Counted from the stretch's first letter, positions 40,835 to 50,610 are shown. The stretch: DNA of 64,000 nt from Streptomyces gelaticus (GCF_014649535.1 NZ_BMTF01000021.1:62001-126000); one strand, 5' to 3'. Numbers and translations: made by a program. Notes: a model not told the origin generated them from the letters alone.

Positions 40835-43375
40835 TCACTGCCTGGACATCGCCGCCTCCACCGGCCGGATCCTGAGTGCGAGCCGGCCGGGCAGCGCCGT
40901 GGCGGCCAGTGCCAGCAGTGCGGCGGCGCCCACCACCGTCGCGTACAGCAGCGGCAGAACGGTGGGCGCCGCGCTGCCGGTCATGCCGATGCTGAAGGCG
41001 GTCAGCACGGCCAGCGCGATTCCGCTGCCGAGAGCCGCGGCGATCAGCAGCACCGACAGGGCCTCCACGCGGAGCATCCTCAGGACCTGACGCCGGGTCG
41101 CGCCGGCCAGCCTGAGCATGGCGAACTCCCGGAAGCGCTCGGACACGGACATGGCGAGGGTGTTGACGACGGCGATGGCGGTGAAGGCCAGGATCAGGCC
41201 CATGGCGAGGTAGTTGACGGCCGCGTTCTCCTGCTGCCGGTCCGCCTGGAGCCGGTCGGCGGTCTCCGGTGAGACGACGGAGACGCCGGGGAACCGCTTG
41301 AGCGCGGCGGTGAGTTCGTCCTGGCCGCCATGCCCGGCGACCAGGACGGTGGCGGCGAGCGGGTTGTCCATGTGGCGGGCGAGCAGGTCGTGAGGGAGCG
41401 TCAGGTCGCCGAAGCCCAGACCGCGACGGTAGACGGCTGTGACGGTGAGAGTCGCGGGGGTGCCGTCGCCGAGGTGGAGCCTCAGCACGCTGCCGGGGCG
41501 CAGGCCGAGCCGGTCGGCGGCGAGTTCGCTGACCGCGGCGGTGTCCCGGCCGCCGCTGAAGTCGATGAGCGATCCGCTCGTGACGTCCGGGTCCCAGGTG
41601 CGGGTGAGGCCGGCCTGGGTGACGCCCTGGGCCTGGTACTTGTCGAGGCCGACGCGCACGGTGGTCCGCACGACCTCCGTGGCGGCCGTGACGCCCGGAG
41701 TCCCGCGGACCGCCGCCGTGGCCGCGGACGGCACCCCCGGCCCCTGCGCGGCCAGCACCCAGGTGGCGCGGACGCCGTCGCGGGCCTGGGCGCGGGCGGC
41801 TTCCCCGAGGGTCGGCTGGACGAAAAGGACCGTGCAGGTCATCCCGATGAGCAGGGTCAGCGGGGTGACGACGGAGGCCATCCGGGCCAAGTTCCCGCGG
41901 ATGTTCGCGGTCGCGAGGGATCCCCCCGCCCCTGTCGGTCGCAGCAACCCCGCGAGCAGCACGGAGGCGAACCTCACCAGGTACGGCCCCAGCAGTGACA
42001 CGGCGGTGGTCGATATGACGACGGCGAGGAAGGTGACAGGCGTCGCGGCGGCCTCGGTGCGCAGCACGCTCAGTACACCGACGAGAGCGGCTCCGCCCGC
42101 GAGCAGTACCAGGCCCGCCACGGTCCGGCCCCGGGCCGGACCGCGTTCGACGGTGGACTCGGCCATGGCCTCGGCGGGCCGGATGCGGGCGATACGGCGG
42201 CCGGAGATCCTGGCCGCCGCCCAGGCGCCGACGAGAGTGACGACGAGCGCCGCGCAGGCCGGGAAGATGCCCGCGGTGCGTTCCAGGGTGACCGGAATTG
42301 CACCCATGTCGATGAATCGGCCGTGCAGCCAGTCGGCGAGGGGCAGACCGGCGAGCGCGCCGAGAACACCGGCCGCGGCTCCGACGGCCAGGGCCTCACG
42401 GCCGAGGAGACGGCGGACCTGGGGCGGGGTGGCGGCGATGGCGCGGAGCAGGGCCAGTTCGCGGTGGCGCTGCTGGATGGAGAGGGCGAAGGTGCCGACC
42501 ACGACGAGGATCGCGACGAGGAGGGACGTGCCGCCCATGGCGCCTCCCATGGAGACCAGCTTGATACGGGCTCCCGCCGCGTCCAGGAATTCGACCGGCC
42601 CCCGGGCCTCGCCGGTGGCGACCTGGGCGGTGGTGCCCTCGAGCGCCTGCTCGACCCGCTGCTTCAGCTGCGCGAGGTCGGTGCCGGGCGCGGGTATCAC
42701 GCCGAGAGCGGTGATCCGGCCGGGGCGGGCGGCGAGGCGCTCCGCCTCGGCGGAGGAGAAGAAGAGCGCGGTCTGCTGCCTCAGGCCGCTCCGCCCGGCC
42801 GGGGCCGCGACGCCGCTGATGCGGTACGGGCGGGGAGCGCCGGTGGACTGGACGACGAGCCGCTCCCCGGGCTTCAGGCCGTGCTCTTCGGCAAGGGCCC
42901 GGTCGATCACCATGTCGTCATCGGCCAAGGGGGCACGGCCCGCGACGAGACGGAAGGGAGTTAGCGGGGCGGAGGCCCAGGAGTGGCCGTACGAGGGGCG
43001 GGAGACGGGCCGGTCCACGGGCCGGGCCAGGAAGGTCAGTTCGGGTACGACCTTGCCCACGCCTTCCAGGCCACTGATCCGGTCGGCGACGGTGGCGGTG
43101 AGCCAGGCACGCTCGGCGACCGGCTTCGCCTTGTGCTTGACCTTCGTCTTTCCCTTGCCCTTGTGCTTGACCGTGGTGCGGTGGACGTTCTGGTCGGCGG
43201 AGACCACGAGCGGCGCGGCAGCGTAACGCTCGGTGGCGATGCTTCCGCGCAGGCCGGTCTCCAGCAGCGTGCCGCAGGCGGTGATCAGGGCGGCGGCACA
43301 CAGGAGGGCCAGGAAGGCGCCGAGGAACCCGCCTTTGCGGTCCCGGATCGTCTGCAAGGCATAGCGCAGCATCAT
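40835..43375 (-). CDS. FtsX-like ABC permease without an adjacent ATPase
   Basis: The 846-residue membrane protein has two FtsX modules. An N-terminal helix (about 18-40) leads into a large extracellular domain (about 50-290) with a Lys-rich tract (KHKGKGKTKVKHKAK), then three helices with QQRHRELALLRAIAATPPQVRRLL, a middle transmembrane pair, a second extracellular domain and a C-terminal module with SERFREFAMLRLAGATRRQVLRML. This is the MacB/LolC-like layout of mechanotransmission transporters. The start MMLRYALQTIRDRKG (43375) is chosen by family similarity; no strong ribosome site is visible. No MacB-type ATPase gene flanks it here, which is unusual. Confidence 0.85.
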   Translation of the reverse strand: MMLRYALQTIRDRKGGFLGAFLALLCAAALITACGTLLETGLRGSIATERYAAAPLVVSADQNVHRTTVKHKGKGKTKVKHKAKPVAERAWLTATVADRISGLEGVGKVVPELTFLARPVDRPVSRPSYGHSWASAPLTPFRLVAGRAPLADDDMVIDRALAEEHGLKPGERLVVQSTGAPRPYRISGVAAPAGRSGLRQQTALFFSSAEAERLAARPGRITALGVIPAPGTDLAQLKQRVEQALEGTTAQVATGEARGPVEFLDAAGARIKLVSMGGAMGGTSLLVAILVVVGTFALSIQQRHRELALLRAIAATPPQVRRLLGREALAVGAAAGVLGALAGLPLADWLHGRFIDMGAIPVTLERTAGIFPACAALVVTLVGAWAAARISGRRIARIRPAEAMAESTVERGPARGRTVAGLVLLAGGAALVGVLSVLRTEAAATPVTFLAVVISTTAVSLLGPYLVRFASVLLAGLLRPTGAGGSLATANIRGNLARMASVVTPLTLLIGMTCTVLFVQPTLGEAARAQARDGVRATWVLAAQGPGVPSAATAAVRGTPGVTAATEVVRTTVRVGLDKYQAQGVTQAGLTRTWDPDVTSGSLIDFSGGRDTAAVSELAADRLGLRPGSVLRLHLGDGTPATLTVTAVYRRGLGFGDLTLPHDLLARHMDNPLAATVLVAGHGGQDELTAALKRFPGVSVVSPETADRLQADRQQENAAVNYLAMGLILAFTAIAVVNTLAMSVSERFREFAMLRLAGATRRQVLRMLRVEALSVLLIAAALGSGIALAVLTAFSIGMTGSAAPTVLPLLYATVVGAAALLALAATALPGRLALRIRPVEAAMSRQ

Positions 43376-43703
43376 CGTGCGTCCGTCTCTCTTCTGTGGT
43401 CGCGCTCCGGGCTCACGGTCGGGGGCGGCGAAGCCGGAGCCCCGGCCGGAACTGGGGCCGAAACCCGGCCGGGGCCGGGGTGTGCGGCTTCTCCGCCATG
43501 CGTCCCACAGTGCTCCGTGCATGGATGGCCGCGCACTGGAGCGTGCCTGTGTCTTCGTACGGGGGGCTACCCCCCGTATTGCCGTCGGCCGTCCCCCGAA
43601 TCCGCGCCGACACACCCGAACGCCACGCTCCGGTGGAGCGATCCCCGGAGCCGACGGACATTCACCTCAACGCCAAGGACCGACGTGACGGAGACCTCGC
43701 CCC
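43376..43703. other. Divergent FtsX-type / DUF6197-like intergenic region
   Basis: This 328-bp region separates two divergent genes. Open frames cross it but with no family similarity. No promoter or repeat could be called with confidence. Confidence 0.5.
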
Positions 43704-44360
43704 ATGCCGACCCCCACCCTCACCCCCGACCAACTGGACGCCCAGGCCGCTCGCCTCCATGACACCGAGGCGTGGCAGCAGATCATCACCGGCTGGGAAG
43801 CCACCGCCCCCGCACGGCCGTCCTTCCCCGCCCCCGTACTGCCTTCCTCCCCCGGCGCCGCGGAACAACTGCCGGACCGCCGGCCGGCCGACTGGCGCGA
43901 TCTGTTGTCCGTGCCGGTCGATCAGCTCATCGCCGAATCCGTCCGCGCTCTCCCCGCGGCCGCACCGCGCGAACGGCCGCTTCCCGGGCGTCTGGGCGCG
44001 GCCCTCCCGGACCGGCTCCACTTCTGGCGACGCATCGGCCAGCCCGAGGTGCGCCCCTCCACGCATCTCGCCTACGCGAGGCAGATCCTGACCGAATGGG
44101 GCTGGCAGAACACCCCGTACCGGCTCCGCAACGCCCGCGGCGCACGGTGCATCTGCGGCGCCCTCCTCACCGCACACCGATTGGGCTACGGCTCCCTCGA
44201 CACCGTGGACCGGGCAGGCGCCTGGCTCGTCGCCGAGCTCCGCTCCCGGGGCTGGACCGGGCTGATCGGGCCATGGAACCGCTGCCCCGGCCGCACCGCC
44301 GCGGATGCGCTCGGCCTGATCGAAGCCACCATCATCCGCGCCGCCCGCGCCGGGCAGTGA
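43704..44360 (+). CDS. DUF6197-like hypothetical protein
   Basis: The 218-residue protein has a Pro-rich variable N-terminal half and a conserved C-terminal part (about 120-215): AYARQILTEWGWQNTPYR, GARCICGALLTAH and the terminal WNRCPGRTAADALGLIEATI. That pattern resembles DUF6197 (GW..., G.CL.GA, WND..T..EV). Function is unknown. The ATG at 43704 gives MPTPTLTPDQL. Confidence 0.65.
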   Translation: MPTPTLTPDQLDAQAARLHDTEAWQQIITGWEATAPARPSFPAPVLPSSPGAAEQLPDRRPADWRDLLSVPVDQLIAESVRALPAAAPRERPLPGRLGAALPDRLHFWRRIGQPEVRPSTHLAYARQILTEWGWQNTPYRLRNARGARCICGALLTAHRLGYGSLDTVDRAGAWLVAELRSRGWTGLIGPWNRCPGRTAADALGLIEATIIRAARAGQ

Positions 44361-44517
44361 TCACCGCGTCTCCCCCGCAGCCTGCCTGACACCCGGCGGC
44401 CGTGCCCCAGGTGCTCCCCCCGCACCACGGCTTCCCTCGTCCTCAACGCCTCGTCGCCCCCTGCCCGGCGCTTCCCCAGGGAGTGCCCCGGCACCCGCCG
44501 CCCGGTACGAAGCCGAG

Positions 44518-45243
44518 TCAGAAGGGCTCGTCCAGTCCCTCGGTGTCCTCGCCCTCTTCCGCCAGTGCCTGCCGCACGACGCGCAGGGCCATGCCCTCCC
44601 CGTATCCCTTGCGCGCGAGCATCCCCGCGAGGCGGCGCAACCGCTTGTCGCGGTCCAGGCCGCGAGTGGAGCGCAGCTTGCGCGCGACCAGCTCGCGGGC
44701 GGTCGCCTCCTCCTGATCGGAGTCGAGCTGCCCTACGGCCTCGTCGATCAGCGCGGAGTCCACCCCCTTGGTGCGCAGCTCACGGACGAGGGCTCGGCGG
44801 GCCAGTCCGCGTCCGTGGTGCCGGGACTCCACCCAGGCGTCCGCGAACGCCGCATCGTCGATCAGCCCGACGTCCTCGAAGCGTGAGAGCACTTCCTCGG
44901 CCGCCTCGTCCGGGATATCCCGTTTGCGCAGGGCGTCCGCGAGCTGCTTCCGGGTGCGCGGGGTCCCGGTGAGCAGCCGCAGGCAGATGTTGCGCGCCTG
45001 CTCGACCGGGTCTCGCGGCTCCCCCTTCTCGGCCCTCGACGAGGAGGGGGAACCGCTGCTCCTGGTGCGGGAGCGGGCACGACGACCCACCCCCTCGCCG
45101 AATCCGGCATCCGATCCCGTGCCGGGACCGGCCTCCGGCTCGTACGCATCCTCGGACTCGGCCATGTGTCCGACGGCGGATCCATGGCCGGGACCGGTGT
45201 GATGGTCAGTGGCACCGACCGGCCACTCCGTACGACGCGTCAC
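44518..45243 (-). CDS. recX: RecX regulator of RecA
   Basis: RecX binds RecA filaments and inhibits recombinase and coprotease activity. The 241-residue protein has an unusually long acidic/Ser-rich N-terminus (about 80 residues) before the three-helix repeats (LLTGTPRTRKQLADAL, DDAAFADAWVESRH, GLARRALVRELRTKGV). The GTG at 45243 is 3 bp after the recA stop, so recA-recX are co-transcribed as in other actinobacteria. It ends EEGEDTEGLDEPF. Confidence 0.95.
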   Translation of the reverse strand: MTRRTEWPVGATDHHTGPGHGSAVGHMAESEDAYEPEAGPGTGSDAGFGEGVGRRARSRTRSSGSPSSSRAEKGEPRDPVEQARNICLRLLTGTPRTRKQLADALRKRDIPDEAAEEVLSRFEDVGLIDDAAFADAWVESRHHGRGLARRALVRELRTKGVDSALIDEAVGQLDSDQEEATARELVARKLRSTRGLDRDKRLRRLAGMLARKGYGEGMALRVVRQALAEEGEDTEGLDEPF

Positions 45244-45246
45244 GGT

Positions 45247-46374
45247 CTAGCTCTTGGCCGCCGCGGTCTTGGCCGGCTTGGCCTTGCCGGCCGGAGCTGC
45301 CGCCGGCTTCGCGCTGTCGGCAGAAGCCGCGGCACCGGCTGCCGCATCCGCCCCGGACTCGGCGGCGCTGTCCTCGGGCCGGACGCCGACCCCCAGCTTC
45401 TCGAGGATCTTCTTCTCGATCTCGTTGGCGAGATCGGGGTTGTCCTTGAGGAAGTTGCGGGCGTTCTCCTTGCCCTGGCCGAGCTGGTCGCCCTCGTAGG
45501 TGTACCAGGCGCCCGCCTTGCGGACGAAGCCGTGCTCCACACCCATGTCGATCAGGCCGCCCTCGCGGCTGATGCCCTGGCCGTAGAGGATGTCGAACTC
45601 GGCCTGCTTGAAGGGCGGCGAGACCTTGTTCTTGACGACCTTGACGCGGGTGCGGTTGCCGACGGCTTCGGTGCCGTCCTTCAGGGTCTCGATCCGGCGG
45701 ATGTCGAGGCGCACCGACGCGTAGAACTTCAGCGCCCGGCCACCGGTCGTGGTCTCCGGCGAGCCGAACATCACGCCGATCTTCTCGCGGAGCTGGTTGA
45801 TGAAGATCGCGGTGGTCTTGGACTGGTTGAGCGCGCTGGTGATCTTGCGGAGCGCCTGGCTCATCAGACGGGCCTGCAGACCCACGTGCGAGTCGCCCAT
45901 CTCGCCCTCGATCTCCGCACGTGGCACGAGCGCCGCGACGGAGTCGATGACGATCAGGTCGAGGGCGCCGGAGCGGACCAGCATGTCCACGATCTCGAGG
46001 GCCTGCTCGCCGTTGTCCGGCTGGGACAGGATGAGGCTGTCGATGTCGACGCCGAGCTTCTTCGCGTACTCGGGGTCGAGGGCGTGCTCCGCGTCGATGA
46101 AGGCGACCGAGCCGCCGAGCTTCTGCGCGTTCGCCACGGCGTGGAGCGTCAGCGTCGTCTTACCGGAGGACTCCGGTCCGTACACCTCCACCACACGGCC
46201 GCGCGGCAGGCCGCCGACTCCGAGGGCCACGTCGAGGGCGGTCGACCCGGTGGGGATCACTTCGATGGGCTCGTTCGGCCGCTCACCGAGGCGCATCACC
46301 GCGCCCTTGCCGAATTGCCGTTCAATCTGTGCGAGTGCGGCGTCCAGCGCCTTCTCGCGGTCGGTTCCTGCCAT
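45247..46374 (-). CDS. recA: RecA recombinase
   Basis: RecA performs homologous strand exchange and triggers LexA autocleavage. The 375-residue protein has Walker A GPESSGKT (66-73), Walker B LIVIDSVAAL and the L2-region NQLREKIGVMFGSPETTTGG. The C-terminal 45 residues are Ala/Lys-rich as in other Streptomyces RecA. The ATG at 46374 (MAGTDREKALDAAL) is standard. It is under SOS control through the box at 46513-46528. Confidence 0.98.
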   Translation of the reverse strand: MAGTDREKALDAALAQIERQFGKGAVMRLGERPNEPIEVIPTGSTALDVALGVGGLPRGRVVEVYGPESSGKTTLTLHAVANAQKLGGSVAFIDAEHALDPEYAKKLGVDIDSLILSQPDNGEQALEIVDMLVRSGALDLIVIDSVAALVPRAEIEGEMGDSHVGLQARLMSQALRKITSALNQSKTTAIFINQLREKIGVMFGSPETTTGGRALKFYASVRLDIRRIETLKDGTEAVGNRTRVKVVKNKVSPPFKQAEFDILYGQGISREGGLIDMGVEHGFVRKAGAWYTYEGDQLGQGKENARNFLKDNPDLANEIEKKILEKLGVGVRPEDSAAESGADAAAGAAASADSAKPAAAPAGKAKPAKTAAAKS

Positions 46375-46842
46375 GGGTTCCACCCGATTTGCTTGAGTCG
46401 ATCGCTTCACGTCAAAGACGCTAACCCCTGCCACTGACAACGGGCCTCGACGTCCTCCCGGCCTGTGGACAACTCCACGGTCGGGCCCGGGAAAACCCGG
46501 CCGGAATCCCATGAGAATGGATGTTCGATTTTGGTGTCAAGCGCACCACGCCGGGGCCTGTCCGCCCCCGGACCGGCCCCGGCACTCGGCTTCCAGCAGC
46601 CAGAAACAAGCGATGGACACCATGTTAAATTCCTGCGCTGTCGTGACAAAAGCGGCATGGACGCCGGCTCCGGTCACCGGGGCGACACGGGATGCCGGCT
46701 GCGGCATCACCGTTCAGCGGTGGACGATCGCAGTGACCGTCCACGTCACCGGACGGACGAGGTCCGGGGCGCGGCGCTCGGAGACGAAGGGGAACCCGAG
46801 GGCCCGGCGGGCAGTCCCGAGAAGCCCTGCCGGCGGAACGGG
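46375..46842. other. recA promoter region and gap to the AI-2E gene
   Basis: This 468-bp gene-free region holds the recA leader and promoter on its left side with the SOS box at 46513-46528. The right part (46530-46842) is the 3' flank of the AI-2E gene. I found no supported ORF or named RNA there. Confidence 0.65.
46513..46528 (-). promoter_or_regulatory. LexA (SOS) box of recA
   Basis: On the minus strand TCGAACATCCATTCTC carries GAAC-N4-ATTC, the form known for Streptomyces recA. It lies about 140 bp before the start codon. The right half-site is degenerate compared with the lexA box. Confidence 0.75.
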
Positions 46843-48117
46843 TCAGGCGCGCTCCGGGTCCTCCCGCTGCCCCACGCCGCCCGCTCCGTCCTCGCCCCCG
46901 TCGATACCGGAGGCCCGCCAGGAACGGCGCAACCGTGTGAGCCCCGGTTCGCCGCGCCGACGGCTCCGGCCGTGCATCCTCGGGTCGTCCGCCACTTCGT
47001 ACCGCTTCACGTACGCGCCGAGGAAAGCCTGGAGCGTGGCGACGGCCGGGATCGCGATCAGCGCGCCCACGGCGCCCATCAGGGCCGTACCCGCGATGAC
47101 CGATCCGAAGGCAACCGCCGGATGGATGTCTACGGTCCTGGAGGTGAGCTTGGGCTGCAGGGCGTAGTTCTCGAACTGCTGGTAGATCACGACGAATCCG
47201 AGCACCCACACCGCGTACCACGGGTCGACGGTGAACGCGATCAGCATCGGCAGGGCGCCCGCCAGATACGTACCGATCGTGGGGATGAACTGGGATACCA
47301 GCCCCACCCAGACGGCCAGCGCGGGCGCGTACGGAACGCCGAGGATCACCAGCAGGATGTAGTGGGCGATCCCGGAGATCAGGGCCATCAGACCGCGCGA
47401 GTAGAGGTAGCCGCCGGTCTTGTCGACCGCGATCTCCCAGGCCCGCAGGACCTCTGCCTGCTTGGTGGGCGGCAGCACGGAGCACAGTCCGCGCCGCAGC
47501 CTCGGGCCGTCGGCCGCGAAGTAGAAGGAGAACAGGAAGATCGTCAGCAGCCGGAACAGCCCGCCGAGCACGGTGGTGGAGACGTCGAGCACACCGGTCG
47601 CGCTGTTCTGGACGTACCTCTGCAGCCAGTCGGAGTGGAGCAGGCTGTCCTGGACCTCGACCCTGGAGAGGTCGGTGCGGAAGGTCTGGTTGACCCAGTT
47701 GATCACCGAATCCAAATACTTCGGGAGTTCCTCGACCATGTCGACGATCTGGCCCGCGAGCATCGAGCCGAGCAGCACGACGAAGCCCACCCCTGCGATC
47801 AGCACCCCGAGGAAGACCAGGAAAGTGGCGAGGCCACGGCGCATGCCGCGCGCCGACATCCGGCTCACCGCCGGCTCGATGGCGAGCGCCAGGAAGAACG
47901 CGATCAGAATATTGATCAGCAACCCGATGAGCTGGTCGAACGCCCAGCTGCCGAGCCGGTAGCAGGCGTAGAGCGCCAGGGCGAGCACCATGGCGCGCGG
48001 CAGCCACGCGGGCATGCGCGCCGACCCGGTGCCGGCGGGCGCGGCGGGTGGCGCGGCCGGCGGGACGGGCGGTGCGGAGGGCGGCTGGGTCTGTGCTGTC
48101 TCGTCTGTCGGTGCCAC
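46843..48117 (-). CDS. AI-2E family (PerM/TqsA-like) membrane protein
   Basis: The 424-residue protein has seven to eight predicted helices with the family's features: an N-terminal helix pair (about 40-85), GLATFLVFLGVLIAGVGF, a large soluble loop (about 120-180), then GVPYAPALAVWVGLVSQFIPTIG and the C-terminal VAFGSVIAGTALMGAVGALI with IPAVATLQA. Family members act as exporters or antiporters. Pro/Ala-rich N-terminus and Arg-rich C-terminus are disordered. The GTG at 48117 has GGGGAG just upstream. Confidence 0.88.
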   Translation of the reverse strand: MAPTDETAQTQPPSAPPVPPAAPPAAPAGTGSARMPAWLPRAMVLALALYACYRLGSWAFDQLIGLLINILIAFFLALAIEPAVSRMSARGMRRGLATFLVFLGVLIAGVGFVVLLGSMLAGQIVDMVEELPKYLDSVINWVNQTFRTDLSRVEVQDSLLHSDWLQRYVQNSATGVLDVSTTVLGGLFRLLTIFLFSFYFAADGPRLRRGLCSVLPPTKQAEVLRAWEIAVDKTGGYLYSRGLMALISGIAHYILLVILGVPYAPALAVWVGLVSQFIPTIGTYLAGALPMLIAFTVDPWYAVWVLGFVVIYQQFENYALQPKLTSRTVDIHPAVAFGSVIAGTALMGAVGALIAIPAVATLQAFLGAYVKRYEVADDPRMHGRSRRRGEPGLTRLRRSWRASGIDGGEDGAGGVGQREDPERA

Positions 48118-48234
48118 GCTCCCCAGTCTCGCCTACGGCGGTGGAAGCCCACCGCCCGCCCCGGACAACAGCACAGGTCCAGCCCGCTCACGGGGCCGGG
48201 GATCGACGCGGGTCCGGCCGTCGGCGGGCCGGGG

Positions 48235-48429
48235 TCAGCGCTTGTCGGCGGGGATCCCGACGGCCGTGCAGACCCCGCGCCAGACATCCTTGGTCTCCCA
48301 GCCCGCGGCCAGTGCCTGATGCACGGTCTGCCCGCCGAGCTCGGCCATCACATGATCGCGCGCGAAGGAGTCGGCGTACCCCTCACCGAAGTGGTCCGCC
48401 ATCCGTTCCCAGAAAATCGTCAACCGCAT
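48235..48429 (-). CDS. DUF3046 protein
   Basis: The 64-residue protein (MRLTIFWERMADHFGEGYAD ... WRGVCTAVGIPADKR) matches the DUF3046 pattern. Such small proteins are conserved near recA in actinobacteria; their role is unknown. It precedes the AI-2E gene on the same strand by 117 bp. Confidence 0.85.
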   Translation of the reverse strand: MRLTIFWERMADHFGEGYADSFARDHVMAELGGQTVHQALAAGWETKDVWRGVCTAVGIPADKR

Positions 48430-48508
48430 GACCTCAGTATCGCGCTCCTGAGAGTGCAGCCGGGCCGCTACGACTTGTCGAGAGCGCTTACCGCCCTACG
48501 GTCGGTCC

Positions 48509-49423
48509 ATGGCTGGAACCGGAACAAGTCCCCTCAATCGTGCCGAGCAGTTCATCTGGCTCACGGCCCGTGTCCTGGAGCAGCGGCGGTTCGCTCATCA
48601 CTTCCTGGAAGGAAGTGCGGACGCCGTGGAAACCGCACTCGCCGCCTATCTGAACGAGGACGGCGGCTACGGGCACGCGCTCGAACCCGATCTGCGCGGC
48701 CCCGTCAGTCAGCCACTGCACACCGCGCACGCGCTCAGTGTGCTCGACTCCATCGGGCGCTGCGACGGGCTGCGGGTGGAGCGGATCTGCCGCTTCCTCA
48801 CCGAGGTGTCGACCAAGGAGGGCGCGCTGCCCGCTCTCCTGCCGACGCAGCGCGGCTATCCCGCCGCGCCGTTCATCCCGATCGTCGACGATCCTCCCGC
48901 GGAGCTGCTGACCACCGGCCCTGTCGTCGGGCTCCTGCACCGCAACGCGGTGTGGCACGCGTGGCTCTTCCGGGCCACCGACTTCTGCTGGGCGGCGGTG
49001 GACGCCCTGGACCGGTCGCACCCCTACGAGATCGAGGCGGCGATCGCCTTTCTGGACGGCGCTCCGGACCGGGCGCGGGCGGAGGCGGCGGCCGACCGGC
49101 TCGGGCGGCTGGTGCGGGACCAGCAGCTCGCGGTACTGGATCCTGAGCGGCGCGCCGAGTATCCCGTCGCGGCCGGGTACGCGCCGGGTGAGCAGCACTT
49201 TCCGTACGACTACGCCCGTACGCCCGAGTCGCTCGCCCGTCACTGGTTCACCGACGAGGAGCTGTCCCGCTCGCTCGACCACCTGGCGGCCGAGCAGCAG
49301 GCGGACGGCGGCTGGCCGGTCAACTGGCGGCAGTGGGCACCGGGGACGGCGCTGGAAGGACGGCCCATCGTGACGCTCAAGGCGCTTCTGACCCTGCGCG
49401 CCCATGGACGCGGCCTCGGCTGA
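48509..49423 (+). CDS. Alpha/alpha-toroid (prenyltransferase/cyclase-like) protein
   Basis: The 304-residue protein shows repeats of the squalene-cyclase/prenyltransferase toroid fold: ALAAYLNEDGGYGHALEPD near the N-terminus and LAAEQQADGGWPVNWRQW near 265, both with a (Q/N)..DGG(Y/W) core. The DXDD or zinc-site residues of active enzymes are not obvious, so function is unclear. The start MAGTGTSPLNRAEQFIW is the only likely one. A hairpin follows at 49429-49461. Confidence 0.7.
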   Translation: MAGTGTSPLNRAEQFIWLTARVLEQRRFAHHFLEGSADAVETALAAYLNEDGGYGHALEPDLRGPVSQPLHTAHALSVLDSIGRCDGLRVERICRFLTEVSTKEGALPALLPTQRGYPAAPFIPIVDDPPAELLTTGPVVGLLHRNAVWHAWLFRATDFCWAAVDALDRSHPYEIEAAIAFLDGAPDRARAEAAADRLGRLVRDQQLAVLDPERRAEYPVAAGYAPGEQHFPYDYARTPESLARHWFTDEELSRSLDHLAAEQQADGGWPVNWRQWAPGTALEGRPIVTLKALLTLRAHGRGLG

Positions 49424-49428
49424 GACAT

Positions 49429-49461
49429 CCGGGCCGGCGCCGAAGGCGGGGGCCGGCCCGG
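49429..49461. terminator. Bidirectional terminator between toroid protein and azlD
   Basis: Perfect 10-bp arms CCGGGCCGGC and GCCGGCCCGG enclose a 13-nt loop between convergent genes. Confidence 0.75.
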
Positions 49462-49504
49462 TCAGTGGGCAGCGGGCTCTGCGTCGGGGCCGGCGGCGGT
49501 GTCG

Positions 49505-49810
49505 TCAGCCGAGGGCACGTACTACTGCGGTGACGGCCACGGCGGAGCCCACGACCACGAGGAAGGGCGCGCGCAGCACCAGCGCGAGTGCCGCCGCGGC
49601 GAGCCCGGCACCCCTGGCGTCCAGCGCCAGGTGCTGCCCGTCGCCGAAGGTCTGCTGCGCGGTGAGGGCGGCCAGGAGTGCCACGGGCAGGAGCGCGGCG
49701 AGACGCCGGGTGAGCGGGCGTTCCAGCACCCCGGCCGGGACCAGCAGTCCGAGCAGTTTGGCGAGGTAGCAGCCGACCGCGGTCAGCGCGATGGCGATCC
49801 AGACGTTCAC
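49505..49810 (-). CDS. azlD: Branched-chain amino acid exporter small subunit
   Basis: AzlD pairs with AzlC to export branched-chain amino acids. The 101-residue protein has three to four helices (VWIAIALTAVGCYLAKLLG, LAALLPVALLAALTAQQTF, APFLVVVGSAVAVTAVVRA). Its GTG start at 49810 overlaps the azlC stop (GTGA), so the genes are coupled. Confidence 0.88.
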   Translation of the reverse strand: MNVWIAIALTAVGCYLAKLLGLLVPAGVLERPLTRRLAALLPVALLAALTAQQTFGDGQHLALDARGAGLAAAALALVLRAPFLVVVGSAVAVTAVVRALG

Positions 49811-50610
49811 CGGTCCTCCTCCGTGGTGGCCGTCGCCCGGTCCGTGGCCTTGCGCCGTCCGCTCAGGAAGAGAACGGCCGGTGCGGCGAGCGCGGAGAGC
49901 AGGACGGGGACGCCCGCGGGCAGCACGGGCAGCAGGCCGAGCGCGAGCAGGACGGCGATCGCGGCGGTGACGCGTTCGGTGGTGCTCTTCAGCATCGGTG
50001 CGAGCAGGGCGAGGAAGACCGCGGGTGATGCCGCGTCCAGACCCCAGGTGTCGGTGTCGCCGAGCGCCTCGGCGCCGAGGGCGCCCAGCAGCGTGGTCAG
50101 GTTCCACAGCACATAGAGGGTCAGCCCGGTGACGGCGAAGCCGATCCGTGCCGCCCGCCGGGTCGGCTGCGGCAGGGTCACGGCGGTCGTCTCGTCGATG
50201 ACCCACTGGGCGGCGAAGGGACGCAGCGCCCGCGGCAGCGCCAGCAGCTGCGACAGCCGAAGACCGTAGAACGAGTTGCGCACACCGAGGAAGAAGGCCC
50301 CGGCAGCCGCGGTGTACGGGTTGCCGCCCGCGGCGAGGGCCCCGACAAGGGCGAATTGCGAGGCGCCGGTGAAGACGGCGAGGCTGAGCACGCAGGTCTG
50401 CAACAGGCTCAGTCCGGAACCGGCCGAGGTCACGCCGAAGGCGAAGCCGGAGAGCCCGACGGCTATGCCGACACCGAGCGCATCGCGTACGACGGCCGAG
50501 TCCGGCTTCGTCACGACCGCGGCCGGCCGCGCTCCGGAGGCGGTCGTGTTGTCGTGGGGCGCGTCGGCCGATTCGCCGACGCCCTCTGGGAGTGTTGTCT
50601 GTTCTGCCAC
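49807..50610 (-). CDS. azlC: Branched-chain amino acid exporter large subunit
   Basis: The 267-residue protein is an AzlC/YgaZ family permease: RDALGVGIAVGLSGFAFGV, VFTGASQFALVGAL, FFLGVRNSFYGLRLS and AQWVIDETTAV are typical. About 40 N-terminal residues are polar. The GTG at 50610 lies 10 bp after the AraC-family gene, so an araC-azlC-azlD operon is likely. Confidence 0.9.
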   Translation of the reverse strand: MAEQTTLPEGVGESADAPHDNTTASGARPAAVVTKPDSAVVRDALGVGIAVGLSGFAFGVTSAGSGLSLLQTCVLSLAVFTGASQFALVGALAAGGNPYTAAAGAFFLGVRNSFYGLRLSQLLALPRALRPFAAQWVIDETTAVTLPQPTRRAARIGFAVTGLTLYVLWNLTTLLGALGAEALGDTDTWGLDAASPAVFLALLAPMLKSTTERVTAAIAVLLALGLLPVLPAGVPVLLSALAAPAVLFLSGRRKATDRATATTEEDR

